DNA of 64,000 nucleotides, taken from contig NZ_ARVX01000001.1 of assembly GCF_000384375.1 (NCBI RefSeq), positions 2,356,001 to 2,420,000 on the forward strand. Reading direction: 5' to 3'. Source of the DNA: Methylotenera versatilis 79. Its GTDB lineage: Bacteria; Pseudomonadota; Gammaproteobacteria; Burkholderiales; Methylophilaceae. Below the pieces are notes generated by a model. The model was not told the DNA's origin, made no database searches, and was given only the letters and a program-made list of their open reading frames with translations. Of this stretch, positions 27,093 through 36,172 are shown piece by piece. Made by a program: the position numbers and the translations under genes. Position 1 is the first letter of the stretch. Each line of letters opens with the position of its first letter.

Positions 27093-27362
27093 ATGAAAAA
27101 TGGCCTTATTTTAATATCACTCGCAGTATTAACTGGGTGTAGTAGCATGCAGACACAGGCGAATATTGACGGCAGTCACACCATTAGCTGCCATAGCATC
27201 AACGGCACAGATGAAAATTGTATAAAAAAAGCAGAGATTACTTGTAGTGAAGGCTTTTCAATTATTGCAAATCAATCACATAAAATAGAATACGCAAGCA
27301 GTGGCGATGGTTTTTATATGCCACCTAAGCATGTGCTGACAGTGTTGTGCAAGCCTACATAG
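27093..27362 (+). CDS. Small predicted lipoprotein, unknown function
   Basis: This 89-residue protein begins MKNGLILISLAVLTGCSSM, a lipoprotein signal peptide with lipobox LTGC (Cys16). The mature part has four further cysteines (in SCHS, ENCIK, ITCSEG and VLCKP), which may form two disulfides. It is similar in style to small envelope lipoproteins seen widely in proteobacteria, but I cannot name a family. The ATG at 27,093 is preferred over a GTG five codons earlier because AAGGGA stands about 6 bases before it. It is isolated between divergent and convergent neighbours. Confidence 0.7.
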   Translation: MKNGLILISLAVLTGCSSMQTQANIDGSHTISCHSINGTDENCIKKAEITCSEGFSIIANQSHKIEYASSGDGFYMPPKHVLTVLCKPT

Positions 27363-27470
27363 ATGCTGGTTGTTTTAATTACCTAATACTCAATTGTCGA
27401 ATTAGAAACACCCGCCCTGCAAGCGCTATAAATAGTTGCCTGCAGGTCAGATTAAACAGGCCGTATTGAA

Positions 27471-28283
27471 TTAATCATCAATCGTAATCGTTTTAAATTC
27501 AGCTGGCACAGGTGGATATTCTAACTGCAGCTTTTTGAGCGCGCTAAATAACAAACGTGAAATCAGTAAGTTACGATTCGTTTTTGAATCTGCTGGCACC
27601 ACAAACCAAGGCGCATGAGCCGTGCTGGTTGCCGTCATGGCATTTTCATATGCCTGCATATATTTCGGCCAGAGTGCGCGTTCTTTTAGATCGTTTGGGT
27701 TGAATTTCCACGTTTTGGTCGCATCATTCAATCTATCTTGCAAACGCGCTTTTTGCTCTTGTTTTGAAATATGTAGGAAACATTTAATAATCACCGTGCC
27801 TGTTTCCGTTAACTGTTTTTCAAACGCATTAATCTGCGCATAACGGCGTTTACATTCCGCATCATCAATCCAATCATGCACTTTCACGATTAGCACATCT
27901 TCATAATGACTACGGTTAAAAATCACAATCTCGCCTTTTTGCGGCACTTGTTTGTGTACGCGCCACAAATAATCGTGCGCTAACTCCTCTTCAGTTGGAC
28001 CTTTAAAACTTGCCAAGCGGATTCCCAGCGGATCGCACTCGCTAAATACATGCCGCACCGTGCCATCTTTGCCGCTGGCATCCATACCCTGCAAAATCAG
28101 CAAAACTTTATGTTTGCCCTGCGCATACAAAATATCTTGCAACGCGTTAATCTTGCTGGCTAATTTTCCCAGCTCCAATATGTCCTCTTCTTTAGTCGCA
28201 CCGCGCTCGGATTTGTCATCTGTCTTAATATTTTTTAATGAGAATTTTTTAGAATTAACGCGATATTGCTGTAAATTTGGCAT
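27471..28283 (-). CDS. Polyphosphate kinase 2 family protein
   Basis: PPK2 enzymes move phosphate between polyphosphate and nucleotides. This 270-residue protein has one PPK2 domain with Walker A GMDASGKDG (66-74), the lid-region segment FNRSHYEDVLIVKVH, and the C-terminal APWFVVPADSKTNRN. A single-domain protein of this length fits class I or III PPK2; whether it prefers AMP, ADP or GDP cannot be read reliably. It is transcribed away from the dihydroxyacetone kinase genes, with 288 bases between them. A weak hairpin (CCTGCA/TGCAGG near 27,416-27,447) may end it. Confidence 0.9.
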   Translation of the reverse strand: MPNLQQYRVNSKKFSLKNIKTDDKSERGATKEEDILELGKLASKINALQDILYAQGKHKVLLILQGMDASGKDGTVRHVFSECDPLGIRLASFKGPTEEELAHDYLWRVHKQVPQKGEIVIFNRSHYEDVLIVKVHDWIDDAECKRRYAQINAFEKQLTETGTVIIKCFLHISKQEQKARLQDRLNDATKTWKFNPNDLKERALWPKYMQAYENAMTATSTAHAPWFVVPADSKTNRNLLISRLLFSALKKLQLEYPPVPAEFKTITIDD

Positions 28284-28571
28284 GTCAAAAACCTTTAAAG
28301 TAATAGCAATAATTTAACACAGCCTTAACAGTTAACTCTAAAAAATATCCAATAACTTACTTAACCCACAAGCATTTAGTTAACACGGTTTTAAATCATA
28401 AAATACAGACATCACAAGTTGCTTGCCATGAATAAGTGGCATGATTCAAACTCTAGGCTCTTGGTTTTGCAACAAGTTAACCTAAATTTTCAGCTTAAAT
28501 AAATGGTTAAGTTTAAAAGCGTGATTTAAAAAAATGTTCAAAAAATGCCGCTTTAGTTTTACACTGCTCTA

Positions 28572-29195
28572 ATGAAAACTGCTTTTATATTATCCGCCAG
28601 CCTTGCAATACACGCCGCGATTGTCGCCAACGAATCTGAAATAGAATCATTAGATCGCGCCATTGGCGATGGCGACCATTACATCAACATGAAGCGCGGC
28701 ACCGAAATCATTGCAGGTATGTATAACGAGCTATTGCCGCTGCCAGCTGATGAAGTTTTAAACAAAATCGGCATGAAATTATTAAGCACAATCGGTGGCG
28801 CATCCGGGCCATTATTTGCCAGTTTTTTTATTAGCATGGCAAAAGTCATCAAACAGAACGGCGGCAACAATCCGCTTGAAATCGCAGCAGCGTTTGCCGC
28901 TGGCGTACAAAGCATTATGCAGCGTGGCAAAGCCAATTTAGGCGAAAAAACCATGTTAGATGTGCTAATTCCCGTTTCCACCACATTCACTTTAAGTGCG
29001 GCAGAAGGTAAAAGTTTGGCTGAGATTTGCACTGCGATTAAGCTGGCAGCCGATACAGGCTTAGAATCAACCCGCAATTTAATCGCCACCAAAGGGCGCG
29101 CCGCTGGTTTAGGCGAACGCGCAATTGGGCATTTGGACGCAGGTGCAAAAAGTAGCCAAGTGATGGTGCATACCGTGTGCGATTTGTTGATTTAA
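28572..29195 (+). CDS. dhaL: Dihydroxyacetone kinase subunit DhaL
   Basis: DhaL binds the nucleotide used to phosphorylate dihydroxyacetone held by DhaK. This 207-residue, all-helical protein has the magnesium/nucleotide motif LDRAIGDGDHYINMKRG, with Asp28, Asp33 and Asp35 matching the three metal ligands of E. coli DhaL. The glycine-rich IGGASGPLFASFF and GRAAGLGERAIGHLDAGA are also present. In PTS-type systems ADP stays bound and is rephosphorylated by DhaM; no dhaM is nearby. It lies 49 bases before dhaK, an order opposite to the common dhaK-dhaL. Confidence 0.93.
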   Translation: MKTAFILSASLAIHAAIVANESEIESLDRAIGDGDHYINMKRGTEIIAGMYNELLPLPADEVLNKIGMKLLSTIGGASGPLFASFFISMAKVIKQNGGNNPLEIAAAFAAGVQSIMQRGKANLGEKTMLDVLIPVSTTFTLSAAEGKSLAEICTAIKLAADTGLESTRNLIATKGRAAGLGERAIGHLDAGAKSSQVMVHTVCDLLI

Positions 29196-29244
29196 GATTA
29201 GTTGTCTTAGGATTAAAGGTAAAAGAGATTAAAAGGTACAGCAC

Positions 29245-30285
29245 ATGAAAAAATTTATTAACAATGTCGATAATCTTTTACTAGAAAGCTTATCTGGCTT
29301 TGCCAGCGCACATAACGATCTAGTCACACTGTATTTAGAACCCAATTACTTAACACGTAAAAACTTAACAGTTAAAAATACCCCAAAAAGTAAAGTCGCG
29401 ATTATTTCTGGCGGTGGTTCTGGGCATGAGCCACTACACGCAGGTTACATCGGCTTTGGCATGTTAGATGCCGCTTGCCCTGGCCACGTGTTTACCTCGC
29501 CCACGCCAGACCAAATGATTGCCGCAGCAGAAGCAGTAAATAATGATAAAGGCGTTTTATTCATCGTTAAAAACTATGCGGGCGATGTGATGAATTTCGA
29601 AATGGCGGCCGAAATGTTGCCTTTTGAAAACGCCACAGTTCTAACCAGCGACGATTGCGCCGTGATTAACAGCACTTACACAACAGGTCGCCGTGGCGTG
29701 GCTGGCACAATGATTGTCGAAAAATGTGTGGGCAGCTTGGCAGAAACAGGCGCAGATTTACAAGCCTGTAAAACGTTAGGTGAAAAAGTGAATCATCGCA
29801 CAGCCAGTATCGGCGTGGCATTAACCAGTTGCACAGTGCCAGCCGCTGGCCGCCCTACCTTTGATATTAGCGACACAGAGATTGAAATGGGCGTGGGTAT
29901 TCACGGTGAACCAGGCCGAAAACGTGAAGCAATGCGCGAAGCGGATGATATTGTCAAAGAAATGGTCGATGCTATTTTGGCGGATTTTAAAGCTAGAAAT
30001 ATTACGTTAAAAAATGTGTTAACTAGCAAAGATTTACCTAACGAAACATTGCTATTGATCAACGGTTTTGGCGCAACACCGTTGATGGAGCTTTATTTGA
30101 TTTACAACGCCGCCGCAAAATTGCTTGAAGAAAACGGCATTAAAATCAGCCGTTCATTGGTTGGCAATTACGTCACGGCGCTAGATATGGCGGGCGCTTC
30201 AATCACCTTGTGTTTATTGGATGATGAAATCAAACAACACTGGGATAGCCCAGTTCACACAGCAGCATTGCGCTGGGGTATGTAA
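29245..30285 (+). CDS. dhaK: Dihydroxyacetone kinase subunit DhaK
   Basis: DhaK binds dihydroxyacetone covalently as a hemiaminal. This 346-residue protein has SGGGSGHEPLHAGYIG with His61, KNYAGDVMNF with Asp114, and the substrate-bound histidine His220 in GVGIHGEPG, all at the expected places. Length equals that of the free-standing DhaK of PTS systems rather than the fused ATP-dependent kinase. With DhaL it should give a kinase for dihydroxyacetone or a similar short sugar. In a methylotroph this could feed dihydroxyacetone phosphate to glycolysis, but the context does not prove it. Confidence 0.94.
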   Translation: MKKFINNVDNLLLESLSGFASAHNDLVTLYLEPNYLTRKNLTVKNTPKSKVAIISGGGSGHEPLHAGYIGFGMLDAACPGHVFTSPTPDQMIAAAEAVNNDKGVLFIVKNYAGDVMNFEMAAEMLPFENATVLTSDDCAVINSTYTTGRRGVAGTMIVEKCVGSLAETGADLQACKTLGEKVNHRTASIGVALTSCTVPAAGRPTFDISDTEIEMGVGIHGEPGRKREAMREADDIVKEMVDAILADFKARNITLKNVLTSKDLPNETLLLINGFGATPLMELYLIYNAAAKLLEENGIKISRSLVGNYVTALDMAGASITLCLLDDEIKQHWDSPVHTAALRWGM

Positions 30286-30301
30286 AGTCAACTAAGTTAA
30301 A

Positions 30302-30565
30302 TTAAGATTCCCAGCCGGCATGTTTATCCACCCATTTCATGCCTGCCCAATACCAGACAGTCAGTGGAATCATCGACAAAAACCAGCTCCAATCGTGAAT
30401 TAAAAATACTTTACCCACTACTGCATTTTGTGAAAACTGCACCCAAGGTACGCAATACAAAGCAAATACCACACAGAAAATCACCATGATTAACGCCATT
30501 TTACGTGTGTGCACATTGGCATAAGCCAGCGTTACCCAAATCGGTGCTTTGTCGATTACTTTCAT
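30302..30565 (-). CDS. Small two-helix membrane protein, unknown
   Basis: This 87-residue protein has two hydrophobic segments (about 23-43 and 55-75), and Trp-rich ends (KAPIWVTLAY; YWAGMKWVDKHAGW). I do not recognise a named family. It is convergent with dhaK (16 bases between stops) and divergent from ycaO (116 bases). Start codon ATG; no strong Shine-Dalgarno sequence. It appears to be a stand-alone inner-membrane protein. Confidence 0.6.
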   Translation of the reverse strand: MKVIDKAPIWVTLAYANVHTRKMALIMVIFCVVFALYCVPWVQFSQNAVVGKVFLIHDWSWFLSMIPLTVWYWAGMKWVDKHAGWES

Positions 30566-30681
30566 TCTGCGCTTTCATTCATTGTTTGTTTAAGCCGCAT
30601 ATTAACTCAAAACATTATGTAAGAGCTTTTCACGCGCGCATGATATTCTGCTAGCCTTAATTTATTTAGCTTATTCATATC

Positions 30682-32448
30682 ATGACGACAAATACCGAAA
30701 CCTTTATTGCTTCTCAATCTGGGGAAAACGAAACGTTTATTCCGAGCAAAGATGCCTCACTCGAATCTTCTATCGTTACTCTGCAAGCCAAATTATTGGC
30801 ACTTAACATTCATACAGAAGAGAAATCTTGGTTGAATGAGATTGAAGGTATTTGGTCTGTGCATGTCATCGACAAAGACTGTCCACGCTTATTTACCAAC
30901 GGTAAAGGCGCATCGCAATTAGCTGCCAGAGCCAGCGCATTGGGCGAATATTTTGAGCGTTTAAGTACCAATTATTTTTGGACGCATTTTTACTTAGGCG
31001 AAAAAATCGCCAATAAAGACTTTGTGCATTATCCGAATGAGCAATGGATTAAGTTAAAAGGCGACAAATGGCCTAAAGAATTATTAACACCTGAATTGCA
31101 AGAGTTTTATAACCCAGAAGGCACTTGCCCTGCCAGCAATTTGATTGATTTAAATTCCGGCAACAAAGAACGTGGCATTTGTGCCATTCCTTACACACGT
31201 TTGCGTGATGACAAAAGCGTATTGTTTCCAGTGAATCTAATCGGCAATTTGTATGTAAGCAACGGCATGAGCGCGGGCAACACCATGATGGAAGCGCGTA
31301 CGCAGGCATTAGCAGAGATTTTTGAGCGCGATATCAAATACAAAATCATTCGCGAAGGCATTTGTTTGCCAGATGTGCCTGAAAACGTATTAAATCGTTA
31401 CCCACGCATTGCCGCCGGCATTAAAGGTTTGCGCGATGCAGGTTACGGCATCTTAGTGAAAGACGCTTCACTTGGCGGACAATATCCAGTGATGAACGTC
31501 ACGTTATTGCATCCAGAAGATCAAGGTTGCTTCGCCAGCTTTGGCGCGCACCCACGTTTTGAAGTCGCGCTAGAACGTGCATTGACTGAGCTATTACAAG
31601 GCCGCGCGATGAATAGCTTAAAAGGCTTTGTTGCACCAGGTTTTGATATGGAAGAAATCGCCGATTCACAAAACTTAGAGATTCACTTTGTGGATTCCAG
31701 CGGCGTGATTAGCTGGGATTTTTTACGTAGTACGCCAGATTACGAATTTGCGGATTGGAACTTTGGTACAACTACACAGGAAGATTACAACTGGTGCGTG
31801 AATACCATTCATAACAGCGGACATGATATGTATATCGCCGACTTCACACATTTAGACGTATATGCCTGCCGCATTTTTGTACCGGGCATGAGTGAGATTT
31901 ACCCAGTAGAAGAATTGCAATGGGAAAACAACACAGTCGGTAATTTGGTGCGCCCTTTTGCGTTACGTTTGCCAGAGTTAAGCCAAACAGAATCTGCCGA
32001 GTTACTAGAAACTTTACTGGATTTAGAGTTAGCAGATGAACTGCCAGTGACCACATTAATCGGTCTTTGCGCAGATCCAAATACAACATGGGTAGATTTG
32101 CGCGCTGGTGAACTGAAAGGCCTTGCCGCTCTTGCTGCTGGTGATACCGATGAGATTTTAAACGGCTGCGCTTGGATTGCCCAATTTGGCGAATTGCCCG
32201 AAAAACGTGCCCGCGTTTACCGTTGCATTGACAATATTGTGCAACTTCAAGAGATCGCAGAATCGGAAGATACATCTGCGTTTGAAGAGAATTTGACATT
32301 AATGTATGGCACAGAGACATTGCAACAAGCACAGAAATTATTGAACCGTGAAGAGCAGTATTTTGGTTTAGAGTTGTTGGGCGCAAATATGGAAGGTAGC
32401 GTCATGCATCAACGTTTGCTTGAGGCTTATGGTAAGGTTTGGAGATAA
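30682..32448 (+). CDS. ycaO: YcaO family protein, S12 methylthiotransferase accessory factor
   Basis: This 588-residue protein matches E. coli YcaO in length and layout: an ATP-binding YcaO core (about 60-440, with GKGASQLAARASALGEYFER and TQALAEIFERDIKYK) and a C-terminal extension rich in helices. E. coli YcaO assists RimO in beta-methylthiolation of ribosomal protein S12; other YcaO proteins activate amide backbones in peptide natural products. No peptide precursor or partner is adjacent, which favours the housekeeping role. It is followed after 18 bases by a disrupted gene. Confidence 0.9.
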   Translation: MTTNTETFIASQSGENETFIPSKDASLESSIVTLQAKLLALNIHTEEKSWLNEIEGIWSVHVIDKDCPRLFTNGKGASQLAARASALGEYFERLSTNYFWTHFYLGEKIANKDFVHYPNEQWIKLKGDKWPKELLTPELQEFYNPEGTCPASNLIDLNSGNKERGICAIPYTRLRDDKSVLFPVNLIGNLYVSNGMSAGNTMMEARTQALAEIFERDIKYKIIREGICLPDVPENVLNRYPRIAAGIKGLRDAGYGILVKDASLGGQYPVMNVTLLHPEDQGCFASFGAHPRFEVALERALTELLQGRAMNSLKGFVAPGFDMEEIADSQNLEIHFVDSSGVISWDFLRSTPDYEFADWNFGTTTQEDYNWCVNTIHNSGHDMYIADFTHLDVYACRIFVPGMSEIYPVEELQWENNTVGNLVRPFALRLPELSQTESAELLETLLDLELADELPVTTLIGLCADPNTTWVDLRAGELKGLAALAAGDTDEILNGCAWIAQFGELPEKRARVYRCIDNIVQLQEIAESEDTSAFEENLTLMYGTETLQQAQKLLNREEQYFGLELLGANMEGSVMHQRLLEAYGKVWR

Positions 32449-32466
32449 ATCAAGCTAGGAGTAATT

Positions 32467-33087
32467 ATGCGTAAACCACAATCTGTTGATGCACTTGAAA
32501 AATTAGGAATGGTTCGCCTTTCAAATTCGTTTTATATGCGTGATTTTTTATACAGTGAAACGGCTAATTTTCATGCAAAATCAAATATTCCTGATAATCC
32601 AGATCTTGCAATTGAAGTGGGTCGTAAGCTTTGTGAGAAGCTTTTAGAACCACTAAATGCCACTTTTGGCCGAATTGCAATTCGCTCCGCATTTCGCTCA
32701 TGTTAAATCAACCAACTTTGTAACGAGCTTGATTACGGTTGTGCAAAAAATGAATCCAATTATGCTGGTCACATTTGGGATAGGCTTGATGCAGACGGTT
32801 TAAAAGGTGCTACCGCATGTATTGCTATTCCTTGGTTTACTGACAAATATACAAATGGCACCGATTGGCGTGCCCTTGCATATTGGATTCATGACTATCT
32901 TCCATATAGTGAACTGCAATTTTTTCCTGCTATTTGTGCATTTAATATCAGTTGGCATGAAAAACCTAAAAAAACAATTCACAGCTTCATTGAACCAAAA
33001 GGTTACTTGTTAAGGAATGCCACTAATCAAAGTGGATTCTCAGAGTTGTATTCAGACTTTCCGGCATTGTGTAGGCCTGCGAAATAA
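32467..33087 (+). pseudogene. Gene disrupted by one in-frame stop codon, unknown product
   Basis: A 207-codon frame runs from ATG 32,467 (AGGAG 7 bases upstream) to TAA at 33,085-33,087, and is broken only by TAA at 32,704-32,706 (codon 80). Both halves read as normal protein in the same frame: the first ends RIAIRSAFRSC, the second begins INQLCNELDYGCAKNESNY and continues with AGHIWDRLDADG, TACIAIPWF, and NISWHEKP. A single base change would restore it. Segments such as SNYAGHIWD and SWHEKP faintly resemble the metal-binding motifs of M15-type peptidases, but I cannot assign the family. Unless the stop is read through, only a 79-residue fragment is made. Confidence 0.8.
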
Positions 33088-33103
33088 CAACTCATTCTTT
33101 CAC

Positions 33104-33223
33104 AGATGTCACTCCGTCGCAGGACGGAATCCAGACCACGTCAATACTAGATTATTTATCAAAAATCACCAGTCATGAATGCCATCTTGACTGGATATCA
33201 GCCTCCGCTGGTATGACGAAGTT
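33104..33223. repeat. MITE-like element with imperfect terminal inverted repeats
   Basis: The left end TGTCACTCCGTCGCAGGACG then GAATCCAGAC and the right end GACTGGATATCAGCCTCCGC then TGGTATGACG are inverted copies of each other with several mismatches. They enclose about 60 bases of AT-rich DNA. The ends resemble the common dispersed repeats of the form CTGGATTCC...GGAATGACG in proteobacterial genomes. There is no ORF inside. It lies between the disrupted gene and the 3' end of glnE. Confidence 0.55.
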
Positions 33224-33252
33224 AGGGAGAATAAGTGTTAATGCCAGCAATT

Positions 33253-36048
33253 TTAAACAAATACTTTCTTGCATAAATCCGTAACCGCAACAATATGCGC
33301 CGTAACTAAAACCGTTTCCACCCTACTATGCGTCACACCTTGCAACTTAAGCGCATGTTGCATTTTTCGGTATTCTCTATAAGCAACAGCAACATTTTCT
33401 GCCGCTTCTGTTTCAATAATATCCAGTGACGCCAGCAGTTTTAGTAACGCGATATTACCAATATTTTCGGTTAATTCTGGATGTTTATTGGCATGACTTA
33501 ATACTAAAAATTGCACTAAAAATTCCACATCAATAATGCCGCCGGCGTCATGTTTAATATCGAACAAACCCACTTGCGGTTTATGGCTGGCGCGCATTTT
33601 TTCGCGCATTTCTACCACAGATTTTTTCAGCGTTTCTACATCGCGTTGCTGACTCAGCACTTCTACACGCACTTGCTCAAATGCCTTACAAATATTGACA
33701 TCACCTGCAATAAATCGTGCGCGGGTCAGTGCTTGATGTTCCCACACCCACGCTTTGGTGAGTTGGTATTCTTTGAATGCAGCGATACTGCTGACCAATA
33801 AGCCGCTTCTTCCATCTGGCCGCAACTGTAAATCGGTTTCGTACAACAAACCTGCGTTAGTGATGCTGTTAAACCAGTTATTGATGCGTTGTGCAAAACG
33901 CGCATAGATTTCTGCACTATTTCCGCTGCTTTGCAATTTATCGCCACTAGCGTTTTCAGCCGTATTGTCGTAAAGAAAGATGATATCTAAATCAGACATA
34001 TAGCCTAATTCTTTGCTGCCTAACTTGCCGTAACCGATAACGGCAAAATGTGGGGTATCGATATGTTTAAATTTCAGGCTATCCCAAATGATTTGTAAGC
34101 TTACTTGCACGATGACATCGGCGAGATTACTGAGATAATCCGACAGGATTTCTAGCGGCAATGCACCTGACACGTCTTGTGCAGCAAATTTTAAAATGGT
34201 GGCATGTTTAAAGTGGCGCATCGCATCCATTTGCGCTTCGGTATCCCCTTGCAGATGCTGCATTTTTTCAATCAATTCCGCTTTTAATAAGGCAAAATCC
34301 GGCTCTGCATACAAAGTGCGCGGATCTAATAACTCATCTAGCAAAATAGGATGCGCAGATAAATATTGTGCCAACCAAGGGCTGGCGGCGCACAGCTTAA
34401 TCACCAGATTCAAGGCTTGCGGATACTCGGCCAGTAGCGCTAGGTAGCTTGCGCGGCGGCAGATATTTTCCAGTAGGCTGATTGTACGGAGTAACGCGAT
34501 ATCGCTATTTTCCTCTTGCGCGGCAATCGCAATCACTAATGGCATTAAGCGATCAAAGCGCTGGCGGCTACTTTCGGGTAGCTGTTGATAACGACTACTG
34601 GCGCGCAGCATTTTTAAACGCTGCAAAGCTTCATTGGCATCGCTATAACCCGCATCAGATAAGGCTTGCAACGCAACATTGCTATCAAGCGTTTGCTGCC
34701 AAAGCGCGATTTCTATCTCATATTCGCCAGATTGATTATTTTTAGCGCTGCCTGATGATGCTTCATTGTTAAAAGTCGCATCAAAATGTTGCTGTACGTT
34801 TTGCCTGTGCACATTCAATTGCGTTAAAAAACTATCCCAACTGAGAAACTGCATGGCGCTGGCAATACGCGCGCGTGCTATATCGCTTTTAGGTAAATCT
34901 TGCGTTTGCTGGTCATCTACATACATTAATCTGTGTTCTAAATTCCTTAAAAACACATAAGCGGACGTTAATTCATTTACAGTCTTTTCTGGCAATAAGC
35001 CTTTATTTTGTAATAGTTTCAACACAGATAAAGTGGGTTTTATTTGCAAACTAGCATCTGTTCCGCCACGTATTAACTGAAAAACTTGGGCAATAAATTC
35101 AATCTCACGTATGCCACCGCGACCTAATTTAATATTGTCCTGCATGCCCTTTTGCAGCACATCGCGCTGGATTTGCATTTTTAAATCACGCAAGCTAGTT
35201 AACGCGTTGTAATCCAGATATTTTCGAAACACAAATGGCTTTAATAGCTTGGTAATCAGCGCTTTTGGCCCAGTCACCACGCGGCCTTTTATCCACGCAT
35301 AACGCTCCCATTCGCGTCCATTATTTTGATAGTATTCTTCCAGCGCATCGCAATTTGGCACCAATACGCCTTCAGAGCCAAACGGCCGCAAGCGCATATC
35401 CATTCTGAATACAAAACCATCTTCAGTTACATCATCCAAAGCGGCAATAACTTTTTTACCCAGCTTATTAAAAAAGTCCTGGTTACTAATGACATTAGTT
35501 GGATTAGCAGTATTTTGTGTTTCGCCCACACCTTCAAAACTAAAAATCAAATCCACATCTGAAGACACATTCAACTCGCAGCCGCCCAACTTGCCCATTC
35601 CTACCACAATTAATTCCTGTGGTTTCCCATCGCTATTGCAAGGCTTTCCGTAACTGTTTGCCAACAATGCATAATGAAAATTAACCGCTGTTTGAATGGT
35701 GATTTCCGCCAAATCAGAAGTGGTTTGCATCACTTCGTTTAAATCGCCCAATTGATTCAAATCGCGGTAAATTATTCTCAACATCACATGCTGACGCAAT
35801 TGCCTTAACACTTTTTTTAAGGCAATTTCTTCGGTCACTACTGCATTATTTTGTGCATCATCTAAAAATGCTTGCATGCTGTCACGCGTGTAAGTTTGCG
35901 CATGATTCTCTAGCAAATCTTCTAGCAATAAGGCATTTTTTGACAATAGTCGCGCTGCATACAAACTACAATTAACTAAGTGCTGTAATCCCGCTTCAAA
36001 AGCCGTTGGCGCTTGAGTTGACGATAAGTATTTATCCAGTGATTGCAT
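33253..36048 (-). CDS. glnE: Bifunctional glutamine synthetase adenylyltransferase/deadenylyltransferase
   Basis: GlnE adenylylates and deadenylylates glutamine synthetase in answer to PII. The 931-residue protein has two nucleotidyltransferase domains, each with the G-x-G-K-L-G ... D-x-D signature: GMGKLGGCELNVSSDVDLIF in the first half, and GYGKLGSKELGYMSDLDIIF in the second. Helical regulatory domains follow each. Length is normal. It stands alone on the minus strand with acs divergent from it; the MITE-like repeat lies directly after its stop. Confidence 0.97.
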   Translation of the reverse strand: MQSLDKYLSSTQAPTAFEAGLQHLVNCSLYAARLLSKNALLLEDLLENHAQTYTRDSMQAFLDDAQNNAVVTEEIALKKVLRQLRQHVMLRIIYRDLNQLGDLNEVMQTTSDLAEITIQTAVNFHYALLANSYGKPCNSDGKPQELIVVGMGKLGGCELNVSSDVDLIFSFEGVGETQNTANPTNVISNQDFFNKLGKKVIAALDDVTEDGFVFRMDMRLRPFGSEGVLVPNCDALEEYYQNNGREWERYAWIKGRVVTGPKALITKLLKPFVFRKYLDYNALTSLRDLKMQIQRDVLQKGMQDNIKLGRGGIREIEFIAQVFQLIRGGTDASLQIKPTLSVLKLLQNKGLLPEKTVNELTSAYVFLRNLEHRLMYVDDQQTQDLPKSDIARARIASAMQFLSWDSFLTQLNVHRQNVQQHFDATFNNEASSGSAKNNQSGEYEIEIALWQQTLDSNVALQALSDAGYSDANEALQRLKMLRASSRYQQLPESSRQRFDRLMPLVIAIAAQEENSDIALLRTISLLENICRRASYLALLAEYPQALNLVIKLCAASPWLAQYLSAHPILLDELLDPRTLYAEPDFALLKAELIEKMQHLQGDTEAQMDAMRHFKHATILKFAAQDVSGALPLEILSDYLSNLADVIVQVSLQIIWDSLKFKHIDTPHFAVIGYGKLGSKELGYMSDLDIIFLYDNTAENASGDKLQSSGNSAEIYARFAQRINNWFNSITNAGLLYETDLQLRPDGRSGLLVSSIAAFKEYQLTKAWVWEHQALTRARFIAGDVNICKAFEQVRVEVLSQQRDVETLKKSVVEMREKMRASHKPQVGLFDIKHDAGGIIDVEFLVQFLVLSHANKHPELTENIGNIALLKLLASLDIIETEAAENVAVAYREYRKMQHALKLQGVTHSRVETVLVTAHIVAVTDLCKKVFV

Positions 36049-36079
36049 GAGTTTTTTAAGGTAATATGATGGTTAACAA

Positions 36080-36109
36080 TTGTGTTACATCTTACCTTAA
36101 ACCTATTAT
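36080..36109 (+). promoter_or_regulatory. Possible sigma70 promoter for acs
   Basis: TTGTGT and TATTAT are separated by 18 bases. The -10 element ends 63 bases before the acs ATG. The -35 match is moderate; supported only by eye. Confidence 0.35.
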
Positions 36110-36172
36110 AAAAAAGTGAATGTCCTTAATTAACGACTAATTGATTAATGACAAATTTGGGAGTTGAGTTGC

